Numbered from the stretch's first letter, positions 26,550-36,476 are shown. The stretch is DNA of 64,000 nt from Bradyrhizobium sp. U87765 SZCCT0048 (GCF_018131225.1 NZ_JAFCMM010000001.1:1302001-1366000), one strand, 5' to 3'. The notes: a model not told the origin generated them from the sequence alone. Translations and numbers: made by a program.

Positions 26550-27488
26550 TCAGACCTTGTCGAGCGAGCGGGAGCCGAACAGCCCGTTGGGCCACACGGC
26601 GAGAACCAGGATGATGAGGGCGAAGATCACGATCTCGCGCCACTGCGCCTGCCACAGCGCCACCGTCTGCTCGAGCAGGCCGAGGACGAAGCCGCCGAAG
26701 ATGCAGCCGCGCGGGTTGTCGAGACCGCCCATGATGGCGCCCGAGAACGCCTTGAGCGCAATGCCGAGGCCCATGAACAGCGACGCGGAGGCGATCGGCG
26801 CCACCAGGATGCCGCCAAGGCCGGCGAGCGCCGACGACAGCACGAACGCGCCGATCATGACGGCGGCGACATTGATGCCCATCAGCGAGGCGACGGCCGG
26901 GTTCTGCGCGACCGCGCGCATCGCCTTGCCGATGCGGGTGCGGCGCATCACGACGTCGAGCGCCAGCATCGCGATGACGGCGAACGCCAGCACCAGCAGT
27001 TCCTGAGGGCGCACGCCGACGCCGCCGAAACGCAGCACGTCGTCGCCGAACGGCGATGGCAGCTTGACCGGGGCCGGGCCCCAGATCGCAAGGCCGATGC
27101 TCTGGAGGATGATGCCGAAGCCGATCGTGCTCATCACCCACGACATGCCCGGCTTGCCAGCGAACGGCCGCACCGCGGCGACGAAGATCGCGATGCCGAG
27201 CACGCCAGTGACGCAGCCGACGACGAGGGCGGCGATCGGATAGTTGAAGCCGGCGGAGGCCTGGTCGGTCAGCCCGGCGAAACCGGTGCTGCCGTTACGG
27301 GCGGACAGGACATAGAGCGCGGTGACGCCGACGAAGGCGCCAAAGCTGATGAACTCGCCCTGCGAGAAGTTCAGCGTCTTGGTCGTCGTGAAGGTGATGC
27401 TGAAGCTCAAGGCCAAGAGCGCGTAGACGCCGCCGACGGCGAGACCGCTCACCAACACCTGCAGATAGGTCGCCAGCACCGCGAACAC
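26550..27488 (-). CDS. livH: Branched-chain-amino-acid-type ABC transporter permease, LivH
   Basis: A 312-residue membrane protein with about 8 hydrophobic segments. The LivH hallmark region ALSFSITFTTTKTLNFSQGEF is at residues 25-45, and the EAA-like loop reads RTRIGKAMRAVAQNPAVASLMGI, followed by GLGGILVAPI. It forms the channel with the LivM half of the fusion protein. It follows the binding-protein gene by 96 bases that contain a strong hairpin and T-run, so its level may be set below that of the binding protein. Confidence 0.93.
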   Translation of the reverse strand: MFAVLATYLQVLVSGLAVGGVYALLALSFSITFTTTKTLNFSQGEFISFGAFVGVTALYVLSARNGSTGFAGLTDQASAGFNYPIAALVVGCVTGVLGIAIFVAAVRPFAGKPGMSWVMSTIGFGIILQSIGLAIWGPAPVKLPSPFGDDVLRFGGVGVRPQELLVLAFAVIAMLALDVVMRRTRIGKAMRAVAQNPAVASLMGINVAAVMIGAFVLSSALAGLGGILVAPIASASLFMGLGIALKAFSGAIMGGLDNPRGCIFGGFVLGLLEQTVALWQAQWREIVIFALIILVLAVWPNGLFGSRSLDKV

Positions 27489-27530
27489 CCCTGACTAGAA
27501 AACCACGGAGAAACTACCGCAAAAAACGAG

Positions 27531-27572
27531 CGCACGCCCGCCCTCCGGGGTTATCCCCAGGGGCGGGCGGCG
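27531..27572 (-). terminator. Intrinsic terminator inside the Liv operon
   Basis: On the minus strand a GCCCGCCC...GGGCGGGC stem, with an inner CTGGGG/CCCCGG pairing, is followed after 9 bases by TTTTTT (27536-27531). On the plus strand the stem is followed by CGTTTTT. It lies between the binding-protein gene and livH, so it probably causes partial termination that favours the binding protein. Confidence 0.75.
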
Positions 27573-27584
27573 TTTTTCTGAACG

Positions 27585-28802
27585 TCAGCCCTTGAAGTCT
27601 TCGGGCTTGAGCCCCTCGACCACCGCGTCCTTGAACGCGGCGAGCTTGCCACCGCGCCAACAGGTCCAGCGCTGGTCGGCCGCGGTCAGCGCGTCGTGCT
27701 CCGATTTGCTGAACGGCTTGTTGTACGACTTGGCGTAACCTTCGAACGGCGTCTTGAGATCCTCGAGCGCCTCGCGGACCTTGGCGCCGTCGGTCGAGCC
27801 GGCCTGCTTGATGGCCAGCGCCAGCAGCATCATGGCGTCATAACCGTGCACCGCGAAGGAAAACGCGGAATCGGCGTCGATCTTGGGGCGGATACGGTCG
27901 AAGAACGCCTGCTGGGATGCGGTGCGCGATTCCGACACGGTACGCAGGAAGATCGGCTTCTCGGCAAGCGCCGGGCCGGAGGCGTTGATGAAGGTGAGAT
28001 TGTCGGCGGCCCAGCTGGTCAGCACCACCGGGAAGTAGTCGATCTTCTCCATGCTGCGCATCAACTGGCCGATCGGCGTGCCCTGCGCCCACACCAGCGC
28101 GGTGTCGACGCCGGCAGCCTTGAGCTTGCCGAGCTGCGAGGTCATGTCGGTGTCGTTGACGTTGAACTTTTCGTTGGCGACGACATTCAGGCCCTGCAGC
28201 GCAGCAATCTCCTGCAGGTCCTTGAGCCCGCCCTGGCCATAGCCGGTGGTCTCGGTCAGGAAGCCGATCTTCTTGGCGTTCGGGCTCTTCTTGGCATAGG
28301 CCATCAGCGCCACGACCTGGGTGCGATCGACGCTGCCGACGCGGAACATGTAGTTGTCGGCGTTCGGGCTGACCGGCTTGGTGATGTCGGTGGCCGAACC
28401 GATGCAGCCCATCACCGGGATGCGCTTCTGGTTCGGGATCTGCTTCCACGCCAGCGCGTTGCCGGAGTTCGTCGGACCGAACACCGAGACCACCTTCTCG
28501 CTGTCGATCAGGTCGGACATGTTCTGGATCGACTTCGGCGGCTGCGAGAGATCGTCGCGCACGACGAGCGAGAAGCTCTGGCCCTTGGCCTTGAGATCTT
28601 CGATCGCAGCTTGAATGCCGACCACCGCTGCACGCCCCGATTGAGCGGACGGCGAAGCCGAGAGGTCGCCATTAAAGCCGACCTTGATGTCGCCTTCGGC
28701 GCGGGCGCTGCCCGCCATCCACGAACCAACAGACGCGGCCACGAGGCCGGTCAGCGCGGTCTGGTTGAAGGCACGGCGGCTCAGTTTCTTGATGTCAGTC
28801 AT
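27585..28802 (-). CDS. ABC transporter solute-binding protein, LivK type
   Basis: A 405-residue periplasmic protein. The ATG at 28802 has GGGGAGGAA 3-11 bases upstream, and the N-terminus shows a twin-arginine motif (SRRAFNQTALTGLVAASVGSW, 9-29) and cleavage near SARA-EG. The mature part begins IKVGFNGDLSAS, the type I binding fold of Liv proteins, with GPTNSGNALAW and the central FLTETTGYGQGG segment. It delivers the ligand to LivH/LivMG/LivF encoded just downstream. Context beside OYE- and KstD-like enzymes suggests a ring compound or acid more than an amino acid, but this is inference. Confidence 0.92.
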   Translation of the reverse strand: MTDIKKLSRRAFNQTALTGLVAASVGSWMAGSARAEGDIKVGFNGDLSASPSAQSGRAAVVGIQAAIEDLKAKGQSFSLVVRDDLSQPPKSIQNMSDLIDSEKVVSVFGPTNSGNALAWKQIPNQKRIPVMGCIGSATDITKPVSPNADNYMFRVGSVDRTQVVALMAYAKKSPNAKKIGFLTETTGYGQGGLKDLQEIAALQGLNVVANEKFNVNDTDMTSQLGKLKAAGVDTALVWAQGTPIGQLMRSMEKIDYFPVVLTSWAADNLTFINASGPALAEKPIFLRTVSESRTASQQAFFDRIRPKIDADSAFSFAVHGYDAMMLLALAIKQAGSTDGAKVREALEDLKTPFEGYAKSYNKPFSKSEHDALTAADQRWTCWRGGKLAAFKDAVVEGLKPEDFKG

Positions 28803-29184
28803 GGTTCCTCCCCTTGGATGGCCGGACGTCGCCGCTTTCGGGCCCCGCCCTACCCACTGGATGCAGCGCAGGCCCCGCTGCGGCAGCCTGAAGCTTTCCA
28901 CCGCGTTTGACCGGCTCTTTTCACCTGGAAATCGGCAGACTTTCGATTAGCAAGTGGCTAACTGATACGCAATAGCCAAATCCGTAGGCACTCCCAGATA
29001 ATTTGTCATAACCGAATCCACTCGCTATATTCTAATTATGCGGCGCACGGTCGCAGGATCGGCAACCACCGAACTCGCCAACCACAAGGCCAGCAATGAC
29101 ACGGACGGGAGACGACGCGGCACGGAGCTCGCACCGCAACGCGGCAGCGATCCGCATCGCACCAGCCATCGCGAGGATGGCGGC
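28803..29184. other. Divergent intergenic region with inverted repeats
   Basis: This region separates the Liv binding-protein gene from the EthD-domain gene. It holds TTAGC-N5-GCTAA at 28947-28961, an overlapping GGCTA-N12-TAGCC at 28956-28977 and a good plus-strand promoter at 29003-29031. Bases 29038-29184 are an in-frame extension of the EthD gene that looks non-conserved. Nothing else was recognised. Confidence 0.5.
29003..29031 (+). promoter_or_regulatory. Good sigma-70 promoter upstream of the EthD/OYE/KstD operon
   Basis: TTGTCA at 29003-29008, a 17-base spacer and TATATT at 29026-29031 give 5/6 matches at both boxes with optimal spacing. The start would fall near 29038, which coincides with an in-frame ATG of the downstream gene. 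Confidence 0.65.
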
Positions 29185-29868
29185 ATGATCGTGCGTATGG
29201 GACTGCTGCGCAAGCTGCCACGCCTCTCCACCACCGACTTCCGCCGCCACTGGCGCGAGGTGCACGGCCCGCTCGCCGCCAGGATGCCGGGGCTGCGCGC
29301 CTATCATCAGAATCACATCATCGACAAAACCCAGCTTGCGATCGACCATGCGCGCGGCGGCTGGGATCTCGACGGCTTTTCCGAACTGTGGTTCGACGAC
29401 GCTGCGGCAATGGAGCGCGCCATCGCGTCCGAGCCCTATCAGGCTGTTGTCGCGGATTCGCCGCACTGCATGGCGGCGACGCGCGTCATCGTCGCCGACC
29501 AGATCACCGTGGTCGCGCCGCAGGGCAGACCCGCGATCAAGCGGATGTCGATCCTGCAGCGCCGCGATGGCCTGTCGCCCGAGGACTTCCGCCGCGAGTG
29601 GCTGGAGGTGCACGCCCCGATGGTCGCACGCTTCCCCGCGATCGCCGGTTATCGGCAAAACGTCGTCACGGCATGTGGCCCTGCCCCCGGCATCGACGCC
29701 GACGCGGACGGAGGCGCGCCCGACGGCATCGTCGAAATGTGGTTTCACACCCAGCAGGATCTCGTCGCCGCGTTCCAGTCGCCGGCTGCCGAGGTATCGC
29801 AGCGCCATGCGCTGGGCTTCCTTCAGAGCATCACCACATTCCTGGTGGACGTCCATGAAATCGTCTGA
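29185..29868 (+). CDS. Tandem EthD-domain protein
   Basis: A 228-residue protein made of two EthD-type ferredoxin-like domains. Each repeat starts with a Met-Arg/Lys-Met-(Gly/Ser)-Leu strand and holds the motif F-R-x-H/E-W-x-E-V-H-G/A-P (TDFRRHWREVHGPLAAR at about 17-33 and EDFRREWLEVHAPMVAR in the second half), followed by a YHQN/YRQN segment. EthD proteins are small accessory proteins of ether or aromatic degradation, or dimeric oxygenase/isomerase-like enzymes. The ATG at 29185 gives the domain start and has a GAGG site; an ATG at 29038 would add 49 low-complexity residues. It overlaps the OYE-type gene by 14 bases. Confidence 0.82.
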   Translation: MIVRMGLLRKLPRLSTTDFRRHWREVHGPLAARMPGLRAYHQNHIIDKTQLAIDHARGGWDLDGFSELWFDDAAAMERAIASEPYQAVVADSPHCMAATRVIVADQITVVAPQGRPAIKRMSILQRRDGLSPEDFRREWLEVHAPMVARFPAIAGYRQNVVTACGPAPGIDADADGGAPDGIVEMWFHTQQDLVAAFQSPAAEVSQRHALGFLQSITTFLVDVHEIV

Positions 29869-31075
29869 ACGCGCGCCCCTGCTGTTCTCGCAGCTCGCCC
29901 TGCGCGAACTCGTGCTGCGAAACCGCATCGTGATCTCGCCGATGTGCCAGCACGCCGCCGACGAGGGCCGCGCCACCGACTGGCATCTCGTGCATCTCGG
30001 TAAATTCGCGCTTGGCGGCGCCGGCCTGATCTTCACCGAGAGCACCGCGGTGTCGCCGCACGGCCGCATCGGCGTGTGCGATCTCGGACTGTGGCGCGAC
30101 GACCAGGTCGCACCTCTCAAGCGCGTCGTCGACTTCGTCCATGCGCAGGGCGCACCAATCGGCGTGCAGCTCGCCCATGCCGGCCGCAAGGCCGGCTCGC
30201 AGGCGCTGTGGGAGGGGGGCCGCGCCCTGACGACGGAGGAGCTTCGTCTCGCCGACGGTACGCCATGGTGCCGCCTCGGCCCGAGCGCGCGCGCTGCGGG
30301 GCCCGAATGGAGCGTGCCCGAGGCGCTCGACGACACCGGCATCGCTGCGATCATCGAGGAGTTCGCCGCGGCGACGCGGCGCGCGGACGCCGCCGGCTTC
30401 GATGCCATCGACCTGCATTTCGGCCACGGCTACCTTGTTGCGAGCTTCCTGTCGCCGATCTCCAACCACCGCACCGACGGCTATGGTGGCGACCGCACTG
30501 GACGCATGCGTCTTGCGCTTGAGATCGCGCAGCGCGTGCGCGCCGAATGGCCGGCCGGCAAGCCGCTGTTCTGCCGCATCTCGGCGGTCGACGGCGCTGC
30601 GGACGGCTGGAGCGTCGCGGACTCGGTCGTTCTCGCCCGCGAACTTGCACGCTGCGGCGTCGACGTCATCGACGTCTCGTCCGGCGGCCTCACCGAAGAG
30701 ACGCGCCGCCTCACGGTGCCCCGCGGCCTCGGTTTTCAGGTCGGCTTCGCCCGCCAGATCCGCGAAGAGACCGGCGTGGTCACCCAGGCGGTCGGCCTGA
30801 TCGTCGACGGCGAGCAGGCCGAAGAGGTTCTGCAGACCGGCGCCGCCGACCTGATCGCGATCGCCCGCGAAGCGCTCAACGATCCCTACTGGCCACGCCG
30901 CGCACGCGAGACGCTGGGGCTCGATCCGGATTACGACGCTTGGCCGGTCCGCCATGGCGTCTGGCTCGCCAAGCGCGAGGAAACGATGGGACAAACCTTG
31001 CGCCAACGACGCGACGTCGTCAGACAGCGCAGCCAACACGCCGGCGATGTCGGCCTCACACAAGGAAAGAACTGA
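29855..31075 (+). CDS. NADH:flavin oxidoreductase, Old Yellow Enzyme family (YqjM-like)
   Basis: A 406-residue FMN enzyme. The N-terminus has NRIVISPMCQ with the redox-tuning Cys31 of the thermophilic-like YqjM/XenA group, followed by DWHLVHLGKFALGGAGLI. The flavin/substrate His pair is in DLHFGHGYLVASFLSP (H-F-G-H replacing the common H-A-A-H), and SNHRTDGYGG is conserved. It likely reduces an activated C=C bond of an enone. Its ATG lies inside the 3' end of the EthD gene (14-base overlap), and the KstD-like gene starts 2 bases after its stop, so the three products should be made together. Confidence 0.92.
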   Translation: MKSSERAPLLFSQLALRELVLRNRIVISPMCQHAADEGRATDWHLVHLGKFALGGAGLIFTESTAVSPHGRIGVCDLGLWRDDQVAPLKRVVDFVHAQGAPIGVQLAHAGRKAGSQALWEGGRALTTEELRLADGTPWCRLGPSARAAGPEWSVPEALDDTGIAAIIEEFAAATRRADAAGFDAIDLHFGHGYLVASFLSPISNHRTDGYGGDRTGRMRLALEIAQRVRAEWPAGKPLFCRISAVDGAADGWSVADSVVLARELARCGVDVIDVSSGGLTEETRRLTVPRGLGFQVGFARQIREETGVVTQAVGLIVDGEQAEEVLQTGAADLIAIAREALNDPYWPRRARETLGLDPDYDAWPVRHGVWLAKREETMGQTLRQRRDVVRQRSQHAGDVGLTQGKN

Positions 31076-31076
31076 G

Positions 31077-32795
31077 ATGGCAAAGACCGTCAATTGTGAT
31101 GTGCTCGTCGTCGGCTCCGGCGCCGGCGGCCTCGCCGCGGCCGTGGCCGCGGGCGCCCGCGGCCTGAAGGTCATCCTCGCCGAAAAGGCTCCCTTTGTCG
31201 GCGGTACCACCGCGCTGTCCGGCGGCTTCATGTGGGTGCCGAACAACCCGATCTCGCAGGCCGACGGCATCAAGGATTCGGTCGAGGCTGCGCGCACCTA
31301 CCTGCGCCACGAAGCCGGCAACCACTTCAACGCCGCCAATGTCGACGCCTTCCTGGAGGAGGGTCCGGAGGCCATCGCGTTCTTCCATAACAAGACACAG
31401 TTGCAGTTCGAGCCGGCGTCGGCGTTCTCCGACTACCATCCGGACGCACCGGGTGGTCGCTCGGGCGGCCGCTCGATCAAGGCGCTGCCCTATCGCGCGC
31501 AAGGCCTCGGCAAGGAGCTGAAGCGCCTGCGTCCGCCGCTGCCCGAGCTGACCTTCGTCGGTCTGATGATCGGCTCGGGCCCGGAGCTGAAGCACTTTTT
31601 CAACGTCACCCGCTCGGTCAGGTCGGCCGCCTATGTCGCCGGACGTCTCACCTCGCACATGCGCGATCTCGCGCTCTATCGTCGCGGCATGCTGCTCACC
31701 AACGGCAATGCGCTGGCGGCGCGGCTGTTCCGCAGCGCGCTCGACGTCGGCGTCGATGTCTGGACCGATGCGCCGGTGCAGCGACTGATCCGTGACAACA
31801 ACGAGGTGACCGGCGCGATCGTCAAGACCGCCAATGGCGAGGTCGAGGTCCGCACCCGCTGCGGCGTCGTGCTCGCCGCCGGCGGCTTCCCGCAGGATAT
31901 GGCCCGCCGCCGCACCATGTTCCCGCACGACCGCGAGAACACCGGCCACCACTCGCCCGCCCCCGTCACCAACACTGGCGACGGCCTGCGTCTCGGCGAG
32001 GACATCGGCGCTGCGGTCGAAAAGGGCTACCCGAACGCCGCGGCGTGGGTGCCGGTGTCGCGCGTGCCGCGGCGCGACGGCAGCTTCGGCATCTTCCCGC
32101 ACTTCATCGACCGCGCGAAGCCCGGCCTGATCGCGGTGCTGCCGAACGGCAAGCGCTTCGTCAACGAGGCCAACTCGTACCACGACTTCTGCCAGGCGCT
32201 GTTTGCCGCGAGCGGCACCGACAAGCCGGCGAAGGCGTATCTGATCGTCGACAAGCCGTTCCTCAGCCGTTTCGGCCTCGGCTTCGTCAAGCCGTTCCCG
32301 GTGCCGGTGGGCCCCAACATCCGCTCGGGCTATCTCAAGACCGGCGCCACCGTCGCCGCGCTCGCCCAGGCCGCTGGTATCGATCCCGCCGGCCTTGAAC
32401 AGACCATCGCGACCTGGAACGCGGACATCGCCCAGGGCGAGGATCGCGCCTTCGGCAAGGGCTCGACCGCCTACAACCGCTTCAACGGCGATCCGGAGTT
32501 CGAGCCCAACCCCTGCCTCGCGCCGATCGCGACCGGCCCGTTCTATGCTGTCGAAGTGGTCGTCGGCGACCTCGGCACCTTCGCCGGGCTGCGGTCCGAT
32601 CAGCACAGCCGCGTCCTCGACGACGCCGGCCAGCCGATTCCCGGTCTCTATGCCTCGGGCAACGACATGGCCAGCATCATGGGCGGCAACTATCCGGGCG
32701 GCGGCATCACCCTCGGCCCGGCGCTGACCTTCGGTTACATCGCCGCCAAGCATCTCGCCGAGCGCGGCGGCAAGACCCAGGCGAGTGCGGCCTGA
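31077..32795 (+). CDS. FAD-binding dehydrogenase, 3-ketosteroid-dehydrogenase-like
   Basis: A 572-residue flavoprotein of the fumarate-reductase/KstD superfamily. The FAD motif GSGAGGLAAAVAAGARG starts at about residue 12 and is followed by KAPFVGGTTALSGG. The C-terminal region ends GLYASGNDMASIMGGNYPGGGITLGPALTFGYIAA, typical of KstD-type proteins. Relatives introduce a double bond next to a ring ketone. Paired with an OYE-type ene-reductase the set could shift or remove ring double bonds of a cyclic enone. The ATG at 31077 has an AAGGAA-type ribosome site 10-15 bases upstream and nearly abuts the previous stop. Confidence 0.88.
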   Translation: MAKTVNCDVLVVGSGAGGLAAAVAAGARGLKVILAEKAPFVGGTTALSGGFMWVPNNPISQADGIKDSVEAARTYLRHEAGNHFNAANVDAFLEEGPEAIAFFHNKTQLQFEPASAFSDYHPDAPGGRSGGRSIKALPYRAQGLGKELKRLRPPLPELTFVGLMIGSGPELKHFFNVTRSVRSAAYVAGRLTSHMRDLALYRRGMLLTNGNALAARLFRSALDVGVDVWTDAPVQRLIRDNNEVTGAIVKTANGEVEVRTRCGVVLAAGGFPQDMARRRTMFPHDRENTGHHSPAPVTNTGDGLRLGEDIGAAVEKGYPNAAAWVPVSRVPRRDGSFGIFPHFIDRAKPGLIAVLPNGKRFVNEANSYHDFCQALFAASGTDKPAKAYLIVDKPFLSRFGLGFVKPFPVPVGPNIRSGYLKTGATVAALAQAAGIDPAGLEQTIATWNADIAQGEDRAFGKGSTAYNRFNGDPEFEPNPCLAPIATGPFYAVEVVVGDLGTFAGLRSDQHSRVLDDAGQPIPGLYASGNDMASIMGGNYPGGGITLGPALTFGYIAAKHLAERGGKTQASAA

Positions 32796-32821
32796 GCCGC
32801 ACGACCTCGCCTCCAGTCGTG

Positions 32822-32842
32822 ACATCCCGTATAGCGGGATGT
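32822..32842 (+). terminator. Hairpin after the KstD-like gene
   Basis: ACATCCCG (32822-32829) pairs perfectly with CGGGATGT (32835-32842) around a 5-base loop, 26 bases after the stop. A second GC-rich pairing (CCCCGCC with GGCGGGG, about 32856-32900) lies just downstream. No T-run follows, so termination may be factor-assisted. Confidence 0.5.
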
Positions 32843-32994
32843 GATTACGAAGGTGCCCCGCCCCGGCGATCCCATGCAATCTCCGGTGGCGGGGTGCTTC
32901 GCATCCGGCTGCAGCCTCCCTATATCTGCCCGACCGGCGGCCTCATCGGCCACCCGGCAGACGAGGGATCGAATGACACAGGGCATGACGCGCC

Positions 32995-33993
32995 ATGGCG
33001 CCTGACGGTCGCGACGCTCAACCCGACGGGCGGTTGACGCGCCAGATGCTGCCCGTCGGTGACGGGCACGAAATTTATGTCGAAACGGTCGGCCATGCGC
33101 GTGGCATGCCGGCGGTCTACCTCCATGGCGGCCCCGGCAGCGGCTGCCAGCCCGACCATCGCCGGCTGTTCGATCCGACACGCTTCCATGTGGTGCTGTT
33201 CGATCAGCGCGGCGCCGGCCTCAGCCGCCCGCGTGGCGCACGAACCGCCAACACCACGGCGCATCTCGTCGCCGACATGGAGGCGATCCGCAACCTGCTC
33301 GGCTTCGAGCGCTGGCTGGTAGTCGGCGGCTCGTGGGGCGCGACGCTCGCGCTGGCCTACGCCGAGCAGCACCCCGACCGCGTTGCCGGTCTGGTGCTGC
33401 GCGCCACCTTCCTCGGTACCCGCGCCGAGCTCGACTGGGCCTTTCTTGGCGGCCTGCCCCGCGTTCATCCCGCGCTGTTCGACGACTTCCTCGCGGTGCT
33501 GCCGCCGCAGGAGCGCTCGGCCCCTCTCGATGCCTACTGGCGACGCATCCTCGACCCCGATCCCGCCGTGCACACCCCCGCGGTGCGGGCATGGTACGAC
33601 ACCGAGCGCGCGCTGTCGGAGCTACGTCCCGGCCGCACACGGGTCGATCGCGACGCCCTGCATGACCGCGTCCGGCCCTTGCCGACGACGCCGTTCATGG
33701 AGGCGCACTATTTCAGCAACGCGTGCTTTCTGCCCCCCGATGCATTGCTGAACGGTGCGCACCGGCTGCGCGGCGTGCCCGGCGTCATCGTGCAGGGACG
33801 CTACGACCTGCTGTGTCCGCCGGCGACGGCGCATGCGCTGGTCGCACAATGGCCGGACGCGGAGGTGCGCGTGGTCGAGGGAGCCGGCCACTCGCTGCAG
33901 GATCCGGGCATCACCGACGCCGTCGTCGGTGCGATCGGCGACGTCGCCGCGCGCGCAGTATCGGCCGGCCGCTTCACCGCGGCCGCGGACTGA
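32995..33993 (+). CDS. pip: Proline iminopeptidase (alpha/beta hydrolase, S33 family)
   Basis: A 332-residue S33 peptidase. The oxyanion motif HGGPGSG, the FDQRGAGLSRPR segment and the nucleophile elbow GGSWGATLALAY are all characteristic of Pip, and the C-terminal GAGHSLQDPG supplies the catalytic His. It removes N-terminal proline from peptides in the cytoplasm. The start at 32995 is followed by an in-frame ATG at 33046 (LPVGDGHEIYVE), which is the conserved domain start, so the true N-terminus could be shorter. Its last 20 bases overlap the end of the convergent ABC-2 permease gene. Confidence 0.88.
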   Translation: MAPDGRDAQPDGRLTRQMLPVGDGHEIYVETVGHARGMPAVYLHGGPGSGCQPDHRRLFDPTRFHVVLFDQRGAGLSRPRGARTANTTAHLVADMEAIRNLLGFERWLVVGGSWGATLALAYAEQHPDRVAGLVLRATFLGTRAELDWAFLGGLPRVHPALFDDFLAVLPPQERSAPLDAYWRRILDPDPAVHTPAVRAWYDTERALSELRPGRTRVDRDALHDRVRPLPTTPFMEAHYFSNACFLPPDALLNGAHRLRGVPGVIVQGRYDLLCPPATAHALVAQWPDAEVRVVEGAGHSLQDPGITDAVVGAIGDVAARAVSAGRFTAAAD

Positions 33994-35493
33994 TCTTCCA
34001 GGTCAGCGCCAGCATCGCCAGCGTCAGGCCGGCGGTGATGGCGGCGAGCACCGGCAAGGCGAGCGCCAGCGCCGACGTCGCCGCCCAGCCGATCGACGAG
34101 AACGCCTCCGCGAAGGTCGCGACGCGCGACGACGTCTGGCGGCGGCGGAACTGGCTGCGCCGCGCCTGTACGCGGAACCAGAGCTGGACGGCGGCCGCCG
34201 ACAGTGTCGCGACGATCACGCCGGCCGCGGTGACCGCAGCCTGGAACGGCGAAATCCACAGCAGCGGCAGCACCAGCGGCGCGGCCACCAGCGCAATGAC
34301 CAGGAGAACGACCTCGACCTTGGCGCGGATCACCCGCGCCGGCGGCAGCGGCGCCGTCGCCACGAGATCAGCAGCATCCTCGCCGGAAATGGTCAGCCAC
34401 GCGAGGCCACCGGCAAGTTGGCCCGCAGCCATCACGATCACCGGCGTGATCAGCATCAGCGCCACGCCGCTGTCGGAAAAGCTGCGCCACAGCATTACCG
34501 CCGGCGGCACCAGGTAGAGCAGCTGCATCAGCGTCTGCGATACCAGCCAGGGATCGCGACGCAACAGCATCAACTCCTTGCGTCGCAGCGCCTGGGCCCG
34601 CGAAGCCACCGCGAACCGCCGGGTCGAACCGGCGGACCGCCCGATTGCAACCGTCGACGCCGACGCGCGCGCGATATCCGCGGCAAGCCCGGGCACCACC
34701 ACCAGCATGATACTGCCGAGCAGCAGCAGGCTGATGGCAAGCAACGCGATCAGCGGCTGCCACTCGCCAAGCAGCGCCCGCACCGGCCACCACACCACGC
34801 TGGCCTCGTCCGGAACATAGACGGCGGCCGCCGACGACGTCAGCACCGCGAAGCGCGACAGCGTTCCGTAGGACAGGATCGCGGCAATCTGCAGCGCGAT
34901 CACGAAGCCCGCGCCGATCACCGCCGCGGTGATCTGGGCGACGAGCCGCGTCCGCCTGGCGCCGATGCTGCGGAACAGAACGATGGTCAGCGCGATCGCC
35001 ACCGCCGCCGCCGAGACGCCGACCGCGACAATGACGCCGAAGCTCGCCAGCCAGCGCACCCCGCCGCCAATCACCAGCACGTCGACGAACGGCACCGACA
35101 GCAACAGCGCCATGACCGTGACGGCGAGAGCGATCGCCGCCATGCGCACCGAAAACAGCCGCGACAGCGTCACCGGCGACGACATGATCAGGTCGAGGTC
35201 CGCGCGCGCGTAAAACATCCGCGTCACCGACTCCATCGCCTGCGACAGGATCAGCGCCCAAGCCAGTGCAAGGCTCGCAGCGATCACGATCAGCGAGGCC
35301 TTGTCCGGCCGGTCGGCGATATCAGCGAAACGGCCGACGATGGCGTAGGCCGGCAAGTGCAGGAACAGCGCGAGCGCCACGAGCCCGACGATCGCGCCGC
35401 GGGCGCGCCGCGGACGTCCCGCCGTCAGCATGCCGATGAAATCGCGCCATGCGAGGCGGATCTCGTGCCGCGCGACGAAAGCGAGGCTTGCGC

Positions 35494-35497
<4 letters not shown>
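33974..35497 (-). CDS. ABC-2 type transporter permease
   Basis: A 507-residue membrane protein with about 12 hydrophobic segments and a long N-terminal part that reads RHEIRLAWRDF, then LALFLHLPAYAIVG. A segment FYARADLDLIMSSPVT matches the ABC-2 exporter proteins in which ATPase genes lie directly upstream. It should form the membrane part of an exporter with the ATPase whose stop overlaps its ATG (35494-35497). The exported substrate is unknown; there are no catabolic enzymes in the same transcript. The gene end overlaps the pip stop by 20 bases. Confidence 0.82.
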
Positions 35498-36252
<755 letters not shown>

Positions 36253-36378
36253 GTCGCCGCGAATCCGTTCCCGAAACGTTGCCGCAGCATGCCTGCCGCG
36301 GGTTTCAGCGGGGTGAATCCCGATGGGAAAAGTCCCGGAAACCGGCGTCCCCGTGGCAGGATTACCCATAAGATTTTG

Positions 36379-36392
36379 GTTGCCAAGGCAAC
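36379..36392. promoter_or_regulatory. MarR-type inverted repeat upstream of the ferredoxin reductase
   Basis: GTTGCC and GGCAAC flank a 2-base centre (36379-36392). The TTGCC-N2-GGCAA pattern resembles sites of MarR-family regulators. It lies 85 bases before the reductase start at 36477, and a MarR gene follows at 37742-38272. Confidence 0.5.
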
Positions 36393-36476
36393 AAACACAT
36401 GAGAGGCTCCCGTCACGTCAGCGATCGGACGTCAGAGCGGGCCACCCGCCGGGATCGCGGCTGGGAGGGACAACGC

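Noticed and set aside
26478..27494. Plus-strand 338-residue frame opposite livH
   Set aside because: Composition (Asp/His/Glu/Arg/Gln runs) is that of an antisense shadow; livH on the minus strand has clear membrane segments and motifs.
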